A DNA stretch of 20,759 bases, taken from Heterotrichella gracilis (Eukaryota; Sar; Xanthophyceae; Tribonematales; Xanthonemataceae). A program made the translations under genes and the position numbers. The stretch covers positions 1 through 20,759 of the forward strand of contig JAULBX010029622.1 in the NCBI GenBank assembly GCA_032358255.1. Reading direction: 5' to 3'. Position 1 is the first letter of the stretch. The number at the start of each line of letters is the position of its first letter. The notes under the pieces are model-generated. The model saw only the letters and a list, made by a program, of their open reading frames with translations. It did no database searches and had not been told where the DNA came from. Positions 1 through 10,714 of this stretch are shown here, in pieces.

Positions 1-958
1 CCCGCGGGTGGCGGACGCGGCGGCGGCGGCGGCGCAGCCGGCGGCGCACGCCATGTCGCAGGCGGCACGGGACGCCGACCGCCTCTCCGCCGCCGCAGTG
101 CTGTGCATGGGGAGGGATGCGGTCCCCACGGCGTTCGGCGCGCTACCCACGCGTTTCCATGACGCTGTCCCCTCCACCCTCCGGATTGGCCAGTGCCCGC
201 TTGCTGACAACACGCCGTGGGCGCGCAGCCCCTCGGGAAATCCCTCCGCCTATCCCAGCTTGGTTGTGCCGTGTCCCGGGGATGCCCCTGATCCCGATGA
301 GCAGATCGATTCTGATCGGCCGGCTGGTGGGGAGAGCTACATCCCGGCAGGTGCTTCCCTGGGGATTGGCCAGCAGGCAGCGGAGGAGATGCTGCACATG
401 CTGCGTGGGCGCTGGGGAGGGCCAAGATTTGATTCCCACCCAGCATGCGAAGGTCCCCAGGACGGTGGCGACAGGCGCTTGGCCCCCGGCCTGGCGTCGC
501 GCCTGGCCACTGCCCATGGTGCACTGATCACGTTGGCGCAGCGGTGTATGGCGGAGGGCAGCGGCAGCGCGCTGGATCGGGTGGCAGCGGCCAGCGGCAT
601 TGCGCTGCGGGAGGAGTGGCGCCGCGCGACCCTGACAGGTGCGGGCATGGTGGTGCGGAATATTGCAAGGGAGGTATCAATTGCCGCACACACAAGGCTT
701 CAAGAGCTTTTACTTTGTTAAGCATCCGCTTTCCATTGTCTGGATGTGCGAATGCCATCGCTGTGCGCTACACCCTACACCCTTACCTGCGCCCTCCAAT
801 CCCCCCTCCCCTTCACCACTACCCCAAACCCCTCCACAGGCGGCACCAAGCGCAGGCGTGTTGGGTTCAGCCACCACCTGGGCCACAGGATGGAGGAGGA
901 GGAGCTGAGGCAGCTGGGACAGATGGCAGCATTTGGGGTCCCGACCAATTGTTGCTAG
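1..958 (+). CDS. Unrecognised protein, 3' part only (5' end outside window)
   Basis: An open frame (codons starting at base 8, 11 and so on) runs from the left edge to at least base 638. It begins in an alanine-rich stretch (ADAAAAAAQPAAHAMSQAA), passes a Pro/Gly-rich middle, and ends in a helical-looking segment containing ALDRVAAASGIALREEW. The most coherent model uses a donor after base 638 (ACAG|GTGCGG, phase 1) and an acceptor before 840 (CCACAG), giving TLTGGTKRRRVGFSHH and stopping with TAG at 956-958. KRRR could be a nuclear localisation signal. An ATG at 53 could be the start, but the frame is open upstream, so a start beyond the window is also possible. An alternative donor at 675 (GAG|GTATCA) leads to the wrong phase at this acceptor. 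I recognise no domain. The frame is fairly secure; the splice model and function are not. Confidence 0.45.
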
Positions 959-2279
959 CCATGCCAGAGGCCGAGCACCACGAGGGAATTCAATACCAAA
1001 GTCTGCCAGCAAGGGCATCGTTTTTCTGTGCTAGTCAGCTGCCAAAGAGGGTCTCTGCCAGCATACATACAATTTACAATTTTTTTTTGGAAGGCTTTCA
1101 AGCTAAGCACCGGGGTAGGCATTTATGGCGTATATAGTGAGCATGACACTGCAGTTTTGGTACTTGCAGCACATGGTCCATCCGAGAGCTGTGTCAGAAG
1201 GGAGGGAAGTGTGGTAAATCTTAATTTACACTCATTGACAATCCATGTAGTTACGTTAGTCCATGCTGATGTAGGAACACATAGTATTGTCAATGAGGGC
1301 AGTGCCACGCAGGGATATATTCAGCAGTACATTGCATTTTACAGCGCTTGTTGGACACCACGGCTGCCCCATGCCGTGAAATCAGGAGGACTTCAATATA
1401 TCAGTGATGTATTCAAGCCCTCTGAAAAGCTTCCAGATTGGGTACATATTCACATGCTGCTGGAATGATTACTGCTGGCAGGCATGTCACACGTCTCTGC
1501 AGGTACCATGCAGTAATAGCAGCTGCGTTGCAGTGACATGGACTGATTGTCATAAAATGTGATAATATCATATAATATATGACATATTATATTGAGTTCT
1601 GCCTGGCATTGCCACCGAGCTGGCTGCATGATTTAATTTAATTTAAATGTAATTTACGCTGCTGCAGCAGTGGATGAATCGACAACATGCCGGCATCAAT
1701 GCCGTGGCCATCACGCACCGACTATTGAATCCTGTCTCTAGACTGTACTAGTATAGTTGTTGAACTAGGTAGCTAAATAGTTAGCTAACTATGATATTAC
1801 AGGCTGTCAAGAATCGTTTTCAAGGCAAGGAAGCAGAATCAAGGTGACTCATTGCGCATTACTAGAGTAGACGGCATTGTGCTAGCAAAATCTGCGACTA
1901 GTAGGCGCCAGTAGAAAGTCAAATAGTATAAGATACAGATTCTGCCTTTATTATAATCTAAATAGCATCTATGGGCATAGGCATCCCTACAAACGTTGGA
2001 ACAGATCCGGCGAGGATTTTTCTAATCTGAGTTCGCTACTTTGGCCCCGAATTCAGACTCCAGTTGTTGACCATCATGCATGTCATTCATGCGCAATGCG
2101 ATGAGGTGTCCCGGGGCTCACAGTACCCTGGTGTGGCACACTGCTATACTGCTTGGCCTGTTAGCCACCCACTTTCTGAGGCTCGTTCACCTGTTAGGTT
2201 TATCCTTTGCCTTAAGAGCCCCAGTTGAGCACGCCGGCGACTCACTGAAGGCCTTTGGGGGACCCCCTGAGGAGCGCCA
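959..2279. other. AT-rich intergenic stretch, no convincing gene
   Basis: This 1.3-kb stretch is clearly richer in A and T than the flanking genes, especially at 1540-2000. It holds short AT palindromes (about 1565-1595), runs such as TTTAATTTAATTTAAATG near 1633, and several CTAG-containing words at 1740-1920. A frame open at 1028-1468 has no ATG at its start (it begins GTG), no recognisable domain, and is not supported by splice signals I trust. The stretch presumably contains the 3' UTR of the left gene and the 3' flank of the BTB gene. It could also hold decayed mobile-element DNA, but I see no terminal repeats or transposase. Confidence 0.4.
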
Positions 2280-5200
2280 TCACTGATGCAGCGGCTTCAA
2301 GGAGTCAGCGGGCGGGGTCCAGCGTGGTGGTTCACACCACATCACAGCCATCACCCAGGACACCAGCCAGTACCACCCAAAGAACACCAGCAGCGGGCGG
2401 TGGAACAGCCCTCCCCCCCACGCCACCACCAGCGCCAGCACCAGGTGGGCAAAATGGAGGCAGGGGACCACCCACAGGTAGCCTCCCTCTTGGAGAATGA
2501 GTTGTCCTCGGGCGCACAGGGGGTGGCTCAGGAAGAAGTTGAGCGTGGGGACGAGGAAGAGCAGCCCCGCACCAATGAGCTGCCACTCGAACGCCATCGC
2601 GGCTCCGCCAGATGCGCCAAGCACCCCCCTCAGGCAGTGGTGCGGGTAGAAGACGCTGAGCAGGCCTGCTTGGGTGGCCACCAGGGTGAGTAGCCCTGTC
2701 ACTTCCGAGGGATCACTGCTGACTGGAGGGGTGTCTTCAGGAGCGGGGGGGAGGGCGCTCTTTGAAGATCCGGGCATGGATAGATGCAAGGCTGGAGTGT
2801 GGCGCTTGAACATGCAGGCAACAGGGTTGTGGCAAAGGCAAAAATAAGAAGAGGCGAAACATATCTGTACCAGTACTGAACGTTCAAGCATATGTGGCAC
2901 ACATGATCACCCTAAACCCTAAACCCCCAAAACCCTACATCCCAAGTAGCATGATACCAACCAATTGATTAGAAGTTTGGATGGCTTGAATGGTTTCCAC
3001 CACCGTTGAAGCTCAGGGGAGTCCCCATTAACCCTAGGGCGCCCTGACCGCCACTGGAGAGTCCACACAAAAAAGGCACCGTGTGTCAGCCCCCCACCCC
3101 TCACCTCGGCGCAGTGCGAGCACATCATACCCCTCCACCTCCCCTCTGAGTACCAGAGGGGCGATGGGGACCGCACACTTGAGCCCAAACAACAGGGATC
3201 CCAGCACCAGTCCCTGCCAGGTCCTGACATCCACCAGCACCAGAATGAGCGCCAGGCCGCCAAAACACCCCAGGCCAAACTGCACCCTCTGCAGCACTGC
3301 GGCTACATATTTGTTGTGGCCGTATGAGTAGTCCTGCGCATGTGTGGGGGGTGGGGGGTGAGTGCTGGTGCTTGTGGGTATAAACTTCCCTCGTTGGGGA
3401 GGAGCCTCAGGCAACTAGTGATACACACTAGAGCTTTTGCCATGTGTGCCACAGGTTGCATGGTAAAGGTCATCTCAGGTTGATCAAACATTCCTCGAAA
3501 CAAGGGTTGATCAAGTATCATGACTGCAATCCCTGCCTTGAACCGTCTACCAACAAGCGACTGTGGGCGATACATCCTGAAAGGAGACTCAGGCTGCCGG
3601 CTGAACCTACATGATCATGCATGCACGCAGATCCCCCCCGACCCCCTGCCCTCCCAGAACTGCCAATGAAACCGCTCCATCGCCACAAATCCCCTCAGCT
3701 TGCTTTCCATGGTGGCACACCACCACACTTGCACCATCCCGGCACCTACCATGTATGCTGTGCAGATCACGCAAGCCAGGGCCATTGTGAGGAATGTGAG
3801 GCCAAGCATGCGCCCCAAAATTGCAATCCCCAGCCCCTGTCCCTGTCCTGGATGGGGGAGCAGGGCATCGCTGCCAAAGCACACATGACCAATCTACGGC
3901 ATGGGGGGTGGAGGGGGCGTCACTGCAAGGCAGCTGCAAGGTGCAACGAGGCACCGACTCCTTAAATTTCCCCAAACTGCTTGGGATTGGGTGCGGCCCC
4001 AGGTGCTGCAGTGGAATTCTGTATGATCAGGTAAATATGTTGCAAGCCTGGGTGATGGAGTACAGCCACAGGATGTGATCAGCTGTGATCATGCAAAAAT
4101 GCGATCATGAAAGTATGATCATGATGAATTGTGGCCATGAGGAAATGTGATCATGCGGAGGTGCGGTCGCAGGTGCTGGCAGAGGAGAGGGAGGTGACGG
4201 CGGGGCCTCTAGATGGCAGTTGATCCAACAATGGAGCGCACATGTGGTGCTGCATGGCATGCGCATGATGCCACCCTTCCACAGCAGCGCCATACTGTAT
4301 TGTGCACCTAGGATGACATGAGCTCAGCCATACTAGTACTATAGGGTGGAAACCACACCCAAAGGGGATATCGATGCGTCGATGCACGCACCACTGTGGG
4401 GCTGATGATAGCTATGGCCGCCAGGACAAAGTAGAGCACACTCAGCGCGGCGTAGGCCGAGGGAAGTCCATTGCAGTAAGTGGCAAGCTTGATCATTCTC
4501 CTTTGTTTCCTGACTGCCTCTGGCAGGCTGCTGGCGCCACCTGCGCTGCCCCCAGCTGCGCGCTGCTTGTATATGCTGGACACCTCTTCTGGGCTCAGGA
4601 GCCCATTTGGCTCCAGGTAGTCTGCCACCACCCTTGCGTGCAGCTGTGAGGTGTCTATGAGCGCCAAGGCAGGCTGCAGGAGCTGCGCCAGGGGACTAGG
4701 CTGGGACCCAGGAGCGCTGCTTTGACCAGCATTACCGTTTGCAATTGCTGGCACCACGCGCGCCTTGCCTCATGGCCATTCCACCAGCTCAATAACCGCC
4801 TGGTCTTGGCTTATGGGAAGGTCGGCCGCATGGGAAAGCAGCCACAGCACCGCTGGCGTGCTGAACCCCTCGAAAGTGAAGCTGTCACTTCGCCACCTTT
4901 TCATGGCACTCAACAGCTCGGCCTGTAGTGGTTCTGTGTTGAGCTCGATGGTAGCAGAAAGCACCTCACCAATTGGTACAGGGCTGACTCTAGCAGCAAC
5001 CGCGGCCTCTATTGCCCGGCAAAGGGAGTCGTTGCCATATTGCGACGCCAGTGAGTAGGCTTCTACCGCAGTGACATCAGGCTGGATGGCTGTGAGGCTG
5101 GCAGTGTACAGTGTGTCCAGCACCAGCATCAGCGTCCCACTGGAAGCCTGTGGCAGCTCTATCTCGCTCCTGCCAGACTCCCTCATGCCTCCATACAGCA

Positions 5201-5378
5201 GCCGCTGAAAGTAGGTGCAGCGTGCTGCCAAGAAGGCCCTGTTGGTGTGCACCTGGGCGCCGTCCTTGCACACAAAGCATACGTCGTTGTATGCATCGGA
5301 CCGAAGGTTGTCCTTGAGGGCCAACAGGTTCTGGACCTGGAGCCCCTTTCCAGCGTTCAACAGGCGATCGGCAGCCAT
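2280..5378 (-). CDS. BTB-BACK protein continuing into a multi-pass membrane region (in-frame TGA at the junction)
   Basis: BTB/POZ domains mediate dimerisation and often recruit CUL3 ubiquitin ligases; that role here is inferred. Start ATG is at 5378 (MAADRLLN). The BTB fold follows: SDAYNDVCFVCKDGAQVHTN, FLAARCTYFQRLLYGGM, then the IELPQASSGTLMLVLDTLYT strand-helix, then a BACK-like helical part. In-frame TGA at 4772-4770 (codon 203) interrupts after ELVEWP. The same frame then gives a typical BACK ending (LEPNGLLSPEEVSSIYKQRA) and a first membrane helix. Proposed exons: 5378-4392, 3893-3627, 3333-3105, 2791-2280, with phases that match (0, 0, 1); stop TGA at 2282-2280. Later exons encode about seven more hydrophobic helices, for example GLTFLTMALACVICTAYMV and FFGWYWLVSWVMAVMW. 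The full frame is about 664 codons. Exons two and three are less certain, and an extra exon near 3400-3560 is possible. Alternatives: two separate genes, or a pseudogene. The membrane family is unknown to me. Confidence 0.6.
2909..2935 (+). repeat. Interstitial telomere-like motif (CCCTAAA)
   Basis: Two adjacent CCCTAAA units followed by CCCCAAAACCC lie in the proposed last intron of the BTB-membrane gene. On the transcribed (minus) strand this reads TTTAGGG, G-rich. Plant-type telomeres use TTTAGGG; here the block is short and internal. Confidence 0.6.
4022..4155. repeat. Cluster of GATCATG/TGATCA palindromes in an intron
   Basis: Inside the proposed first intron of the BTB gene, TGATCA occurs at 4024, 4076, 4086, 4116 and 4148, with CGATCATG at about 4102. 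Several copies share the longer word GTGATCATGC. This looks like a degenerate short-unit repeat. More TGATCA copies occur elsewhere in the same gene (near 2904, 3480, 3508 and 3611). No function is evident. Confidence 0.6.
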
Positions 5379-6390
5379 GCCAGGCACCCAACAGACTGAA
5401 TGTCGAGTAGTAGGGCGTCAGAGGACAGCTGGTTTGTAATGGAGTGACACCAGAAGGATTGAGACTCGAAGGCGTGATGGGTTGGTGTGCTGTGAATCTA
5501 CCTCCTAGGACCTCCCAGCCATGTTTCAAGCTTCTGGGCGGTTGAGATAAGGTGTCAAATTTCTTTTTCCAAGTGGTTTGGCTTTTGGGCACTTCCTTTG
5601 AAGTTCCCGCCTCCTCTGTTGGGCTCGGACCGTACGAGTGTAAGGTTTCAACTGGGCGACTTGTGAGGCCCGTATCATGGCATTCTTAGATAACCCACGA
5701 AGGCGACGATGATTAACATATGTTTGAAAATGCGTTGCTATTGTTGCTGCGTAGATTCTGACAGCCACGACTGGAGTTTGGATACCCATGCGTTCTCGTG
5801 GCATGCATGCATGCTACCGTGGGATGTCAAGTATATAACACAACGTGTTTTGAGTGTGCCACAATACCCTTCAGTACGCTGTACGTATTTATGTGGAACA
5901 TGTTACACTGTACCAATGTTGCTTCCGTCAGGTATATCATGGAAAATGGCAAAACACCATGTGGTCCACTGCGGTCATGATGCCATTCGCGTTGATGCAG
6001 GCACGCTGTATTGATAACTCTGATGACTGCATGCAACTTGAACCCCGGATATCGATACCTCACTATAGGTCGTCGTGACAGCAAGTTCGCTGGAACCATC
6101 CCAATGTGCAAGTATCACCGCACCTCTTCCACACCACATGATGCTGGCTGAAACTGGCTGAAACAGAGGTTTGCATATCACTGCACGTTGTGACCAACAG
6201 CCAAACATGTTTTGCATAAGCCAGTCAGGCAACCTTTGCCCACCCACCCCCACACCCCGATGCATCCCACACATTAGGGACCCAACTGCTCCTCCTCGCT
6301 CAAAGTGCCCAAAGTGGCTGCGCGCAGCAGCGGCAACAGCAAGCAGGCACCAAACCCTTCCAAAGTCCCCACCCACCCCCTGTTTCTGGT
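5379..6390. other. Spacer between the BTB gene start and the proteasome gene end
   Basis: This kilobase should hold the promoter and 5' UTR of the BTB gene (minus strand, upstream of 5378) and the 3' UTR of PSMA7 (minus strand, below 6391). I found no additional gene. Short open frames on both strands (for example 5709-6014) lack domain-like sequence. A word CGTACGAGT at 5631-5639 recurs upstream of the S1FA gene in the same relative orientation. Confidence 0.5.
5631..5639 (-). promoter_or_regulatory. Possible promoter word ACTCGTACG upstream of the BTB gene
   Basis: On the minus strand TTACACTCGTACG lies about 253 bases upstream of the BTB ATG. A near-identical TTACAAACTCGTACG lies about 235 bases upstream of the S1FA ATG (19178-19186) in the same orientation relative to its gene. 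This could be a shared element or chance. Confidence 0.2.
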
Positions 6391-7677
6391 TTAGGGTGCC
6401 GCGGGCTGCTGCCCTTGCCCCGCCAGGCCCCTGCGCGTCGCCTCTGCTGCGGCCTTCTCCTCCTCCACCTCCTTCACCAGCGCATCCACCTCGTCGTCGC
6501 TCAAGAACTTGAGACCCCCCTCCCTCTCCATGATGGCGATCTCGATGTTCTTGCTGCCCGCCTCTACGGTCTCCATCAGCGACTTGATGGCCAGCTTCAT
6601 GGTGTCGCGCCCCGAGGTCTCAACGTAGTGCTTCTCAAGGAACTCGCGCACCTGGGGAGGGCAAGGGGGGGAAAGGGGTTGGCCAGGTGGAAGGGAGCAG
6701 TGTTGTGGGGCAGTGGTTGGGCAGGAAGAGGCTGTGCTGTGAAAGCCCTTATGGGCAAGGGACTCGCACCCAAACCCTATAGGGGCAAGTATGAGCCGGG
6801 TGCAGTACAACCAGACTTGAATAGAAACAACTGGGATGCACAAAGGAGTAACAGCTGTTGTTAACACACTCCCACGACAGCTGGAGGTGGGTCAGAAGGA
6901 GGAGGGTAGAGGTCAAGCAGGAAGCGTACCGTTTTGGAGTTGCGGCCGATTGCGTTTGCTTTCCAGGCAGAATAGGTTCCTGAGGGGTCTGTTTGGTACA
7001 GGCAGGGTGCGCCTGATGGGTCGAATCCAACCAGCAACGTGGAGATGCCAAAGGGCCGCATGCCTCCACTCTGCGTGTACTTTTGCTGCACCCCTGCAAT
7101 GTACTTTGTGATGTACTCCACACCCACTTGCTCATCGAGGCTCAGCCTGTAGCTTTGGGCCTCTATCCTGGCCCTGTTGATGAGCACCCGTGCATCTGCT
7201 TGCAAGCCAGCAAAGGCTAAGCAGATGTGCTCGTCAATCTTGACGATTTTCCGTGCTGCCTTTGCATCTTGCAGCTTTGCCACAGCCTTCCGTTCCACAC
7301 CTGCACGTGCGTTGGTGCCTTGTGGGTGAATGCAGTGTACAAAGTAGGATTGTAAACTCGTATAAAAACCAATCATATTCGCCCAAAACAGGGCGAAGGC
7401 TTTGTGTGACGGGTCATCCACTTGCCATATGCATGCATATGCACCGCATCGACCCTTTACGCACCGAGTACAATTGTGTCTGTGCCCCGTACACCCACAG
7501 CAAGTGTCCCTTTTCTTACAGCTTCCAAGGCGTACTCCACTTGAAACCTGGAAGAATGTTGAACGGTGAGACCTGCCATGAACAACCAGGCGACAAAGAG
7601 GCATGTTCGGTGCAAGTGACTTACAAGTGGCCATCAGGCGAGAAAACTGTGATGGCGCGATCGTAGCGGGAGCTCAT
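6391..7677 (-). CDS. PSMA7: 20S proteasome subunit alpha type-7 (alpha-4, PAD1)
   Basis: A structural, non-catalytic subunit of the outer alpha ring of the 20S proteasome, which gates substrate entry in cytosol and nucleus. Exons: 7677-7625, 7547-7465, 7300-6930, 6651-6391, all GT-AG with matching phases (2, 1, 0). They give 255 aa, close to the usual length of about 250. The N-terminal alpha signature is intact: [20 protein letters not shown] then [18 protein letters not shown]. Next come [53 protein letters not shown], and the C-terminal [11 protein letters not shown]. The C-terminus is charged ([20 protein letters not shown]), as in PSMA7 orthologues. The second exon is easily missed because its start and end lie in different frames from the long third exon. 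It is divergent from the NASP gene, with 443 bases between the two ATGs. This is the clearest gene in the window. Confidence 0.96.
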
Positions 7678-8120
7678 ATTTATTAATCACTGCAGCCTCC
7701 AATGTTGTTCAACAATGCTCAGAATCGGAGGCTGCCTCTGATAATTTGGGCTTGCATCAAATCATGCATGCATGCCACTGCACTCTTTGGTTGACAGGCA
7801 CACAGCAAGCAATATATGAACCGGTGGCTTGGGAATAAGCGAGGTAACAACAAATGGCTGTCGTAAAGTCAGCCTTCAGGCAGAGCGCCTGTGTTTATGA
7901 GGCAACGTTGAGGTGATGGGGCATGCAAGTCTATGGACCTCCTCGTTTTTCCAATTCACTACTGCCACATTTCTGGGCTGTTCAAAACTGTTTTGCTCTT
8001 TTTGAACTTCGGTGGAAGATGTGGGCGATGTGCTCCAGTTTACTTCCGTTAAACCCAACTGGGTACCCAGCGTGTCTGTGCTTACAGTGCATGCATACTG
8101 AGCAGCCCATTTCATACACC
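7678..8120. promoter_or_regulatory. Divergent intergenic region, PSMA7 / NASP
   Basis: The start codons of the proteasome gene (minus) and the NASP gene (plus) are 443 bases apart, so this segment must carry both promoters and both 5' UTRs. I see no clear TATA box. In-frame ATGs exist upstream of the chosen NASP start (near 8019 and 8091), so the 5' UTR boundary on that side is approximate. Confidence 0.5.
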
Positions 8121-10714
8121 ATGGCTAGCGGGTCCGACCCAGACAAGCGTGACAGGGAGCTCCAGGAAGCCGAGACCAAGTTCCAGGAAGGCTTGAAACT
8201 GAAGAGCGTGAACCAGCTTGAAGATGCCATCCGCCTGCTGGGTGAAGCTCTGGAGGTGAAAGTGAAGTACCACGGAGAGCTGAGCTACGAGTGTGGGGCA
8301 GCGTACTTCCACTACGGGGCATCGCTGTTCTACAAAGCGCAGGACCAGTCGGACGTGTTTGGGGCCACGCTGCAGCAAGCGGCGGAGGACAAGGATGCTT
8401 GTGCTGAGGAGGAGGAGGAGGAAGAGGTTGTTGAAGCCCCTGCTGTGGCTGTTGACGAGAAAGGGAAGGGACCAGCCATGACAGCACCAGTGGAGCCCCA
8501 AGAAGGTAGGGAGATGGTACAGAACAAGATGCTTTACTTTGCTTTTCTGCACGGTTCATGCGTTACTCACAAGGGTGGGAACTACATTCTCACGGATGGG
8601 AACTGCTGCAGGTCTATTGGGAGCGGAGAGTGACGAGGAGGAGGCAGAAAACGGTGATTCAGCAGAGGGGGGCGCAGAGGAGGTTGACACAAGTGACTGG
8701 GCCCTGGCCTGGGAGGTGCTGGACGTCGCCCGCAAGATCTACACAGACCACAAGGATAAGGACCCGTTGCAGCTAGCAGTCACCCACTCACTGCTTGGGG
8801 AGGTATCTTTGGAGCAGGAGCAGTTTCAAGAAGCAGAGGGGGACCTGCAGGCCGCTTTGGAGCTGTTCCAAGAGCATGCAGAGGTATGAGGGAATGCCTG
8901 CCGCACAATTTGTCATATGCATGGCTTTATCCAACCACAGGGCATATTCTTTGGTGCGCATGTGCCTAACATGGCATCCACATGGCATGCGGCCACCCAT
9001 CGCATGGCATGATGGGTTGCGCACTTAGGGAAGAGTGCGTTGTCCATTACCTGCATTGTGCGTGCATGCAGTCACATATTACATTCACATGTGTAGTTGG
9101 CTCGGGTAAAAAACGTCCACCAAGCACTAGCCACACGCCATGCCATCCCGCCCTTGACATCCCCTGCCCAGTGCCAGCCCATTGTACGCCTCCCCCAAAT
9201 AAGGCCCCCCTCCCACGCTCGCAGGCAGGCGACCGCCGCATCGCCGACGCCTACTTCAAGCTGTCCATGGTCCAGCAATTCCTGGACAAGCCTGAGGAAG
9301 CCCTCGAGAGCGTGACCCGCGCCATGGCGCGCCTGGAGCTGCGCAAACAGGAGCTGATCGAGGCCAAGGCGGGGCCCAACCCGGCCGTCACTGTGGACCA
9401 GGGGCTGCAGGACATCGAGGGGTTGCTGGATGAGCTGCGGGACAAGGCGGAGGAGCTCGGGGGCATCATCAAGGAGCGCAACGCGGAGCGGGACGTCATG
9501 AAGAAGATGTTCAGCGATGTGCTGGCAAATGCGGGTAAGGCCTCTGGGTGCATGTTTCCTGGCCACGGTGCATATCCCCTCACATGTGACCTCGCCTTTG
9601 CAAATACACATGAGAATTCAGCGCTTCAGAGCCAGCTCGGCATGGGTGCATGTTCCAGGACAGGTGGCCACAGTAGGGGTCTCATGGCACGATGGTTTCC
9701 ATTGTACAATGTGCTTTGGCGAGGACAATTCTATGCCATGGTGAGATCATCAGCAGATGACTTATCGCCCTGGCCACTCTCGATGTCGCATGCATCCATG
9801 CACACTTCAATGCGCCATCCGGCACTGATGGGGCGTGGGATTGGGTGCAGGTATGGCATTGCCAGAGGGTGGGAGCTCTGCTGGCCCCTCCACCTCCAGT
9901 GCTGGACCAGCTGCAGCTATCCCCGGGACCACGGACCTTGGTGTGGTTGGTCGAGGGAAAAAGAAGCTCACACTGGCGCCCATGCCGGCAGGTGAGGCGC
10001 CGGATTGTTTTCTGTGCAATTGTACCGCACACTCTTCAACAGGTTTTTTTATGGGTAATAATTGGTAAGTTGCATTTTAGTCAATTAGTTAGTTTATGTT
10101 CTCCAACAATGCAGCCAGATGAACAGTCAGTCTTGCAGATGCGGCGTCATGTACTAAATTGCATGGTGCCGCTATTGTCAACATGGTGTTTGTCCTTGCA
10201 ACTGATCGCATGCGCTTCAGGTGATTTTTTTGCTTTGATTTTTAAGCCTAGATATGTTGAATCATTTTCGGCGTGTGCAGGTGCTGCACCCAGCAAGGGT
10301 ATAAGCTTTGGCAGCAAACCAGCCCGGTCACTTGAGGACCTCATGGGTGGCCCTGGCGGCGAAACCGTGTTTGGGTTTGGTGGGCCAACCACCACCGATG
10401 GGTTTGGGACGGGCATCACATTGAGCAAAGACGTTGCCCCAGCGGTAGCCCAGCCAGAGGCAAAGCGAGCGAAGGTGGAGCCGGTGGCGAGCAGCTGCGC
10501 AAGCCAACCGGCAGCGCTCCCAGCGTTTCTGCAGCCGCAGGTCGTGGCAGACACATACAAGCAGGCGCCAGCTTCCACCACTGCCGCGGCTGATGGCAGC
10601 GACCCCAAGGTGGACAGCAAACCCGCGCTGCCGGCGTTCTTGCAACCGCAGAGCGTGTCGGCTGTGTACAGCAAGCAAGCGGCTGAGGGCAAGGAGAACG
10701 CAGCTGCGCCATAG
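8121..10714 (+). CDS. NASP: NASP/Sim3/Hif1-type histone chaperone (SHNi-TPR protein)
   Basis: NASP-family proteins bind histone H3 or H3-H4, maintain the soluble pool and deliver it for chromatin assembly in the nucleus. Exons: 8121-8505, 8612-8883, 9225-9534, 9851-9991, 10281-10714, with GT-AG ends and matching phases (1, 0, 1, 1), total 513 aa. The order fits the family. A first TPR (about 12-85, with LEVKVKYHGELSYECGAAYF) precedes a long acidic insertion (residues about 90-155, a seven-Glu run and SDEEEAENGD). Further TPRs follow (158-255, including IADAYFKLSMVQQFLDKPEE), then a coiled-coil stretch (LDELRDKAEELGGIIKERNA). The C-terminal tail is Gly/Ala/Pro-rich with a basic KRAKVE (431-436, likely NLS). 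The tail repeats LPAFLQPQ twice (449-456, 486-493) and ends near a KEN motif (507-509). The start was chosen at ACCATGGCT, where TPR homology begins; upstream in-frame ATGs look like UTR. Confidence 0.88.

Noticed and set aside
1028..1468. Open frame of 146 codons in the AT-rich spacer
   Set aside because: It starts with GTG, has no ATG near its start, no domain and no trusted splice sites; it may be chance.
3303..3575. Possible extra exon of the BTB-membrane gene (MILDQPLFRGMF...)
   Set aside because: Exons 3893-3627 and 3333-3105 already join in phase. This segment is not hydrophobic like its neighbours, and I could not find a good acceptor-donor pair with matching phase.
7923..8120. Longer N-terminus for NASP from upstream in-frame codons
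   Set aside because: The upstream sequence is Cys/Phe/Leu-rich and unlike NASP; ACCATGGCT at 8121 is a better context and begins just before the TPR.
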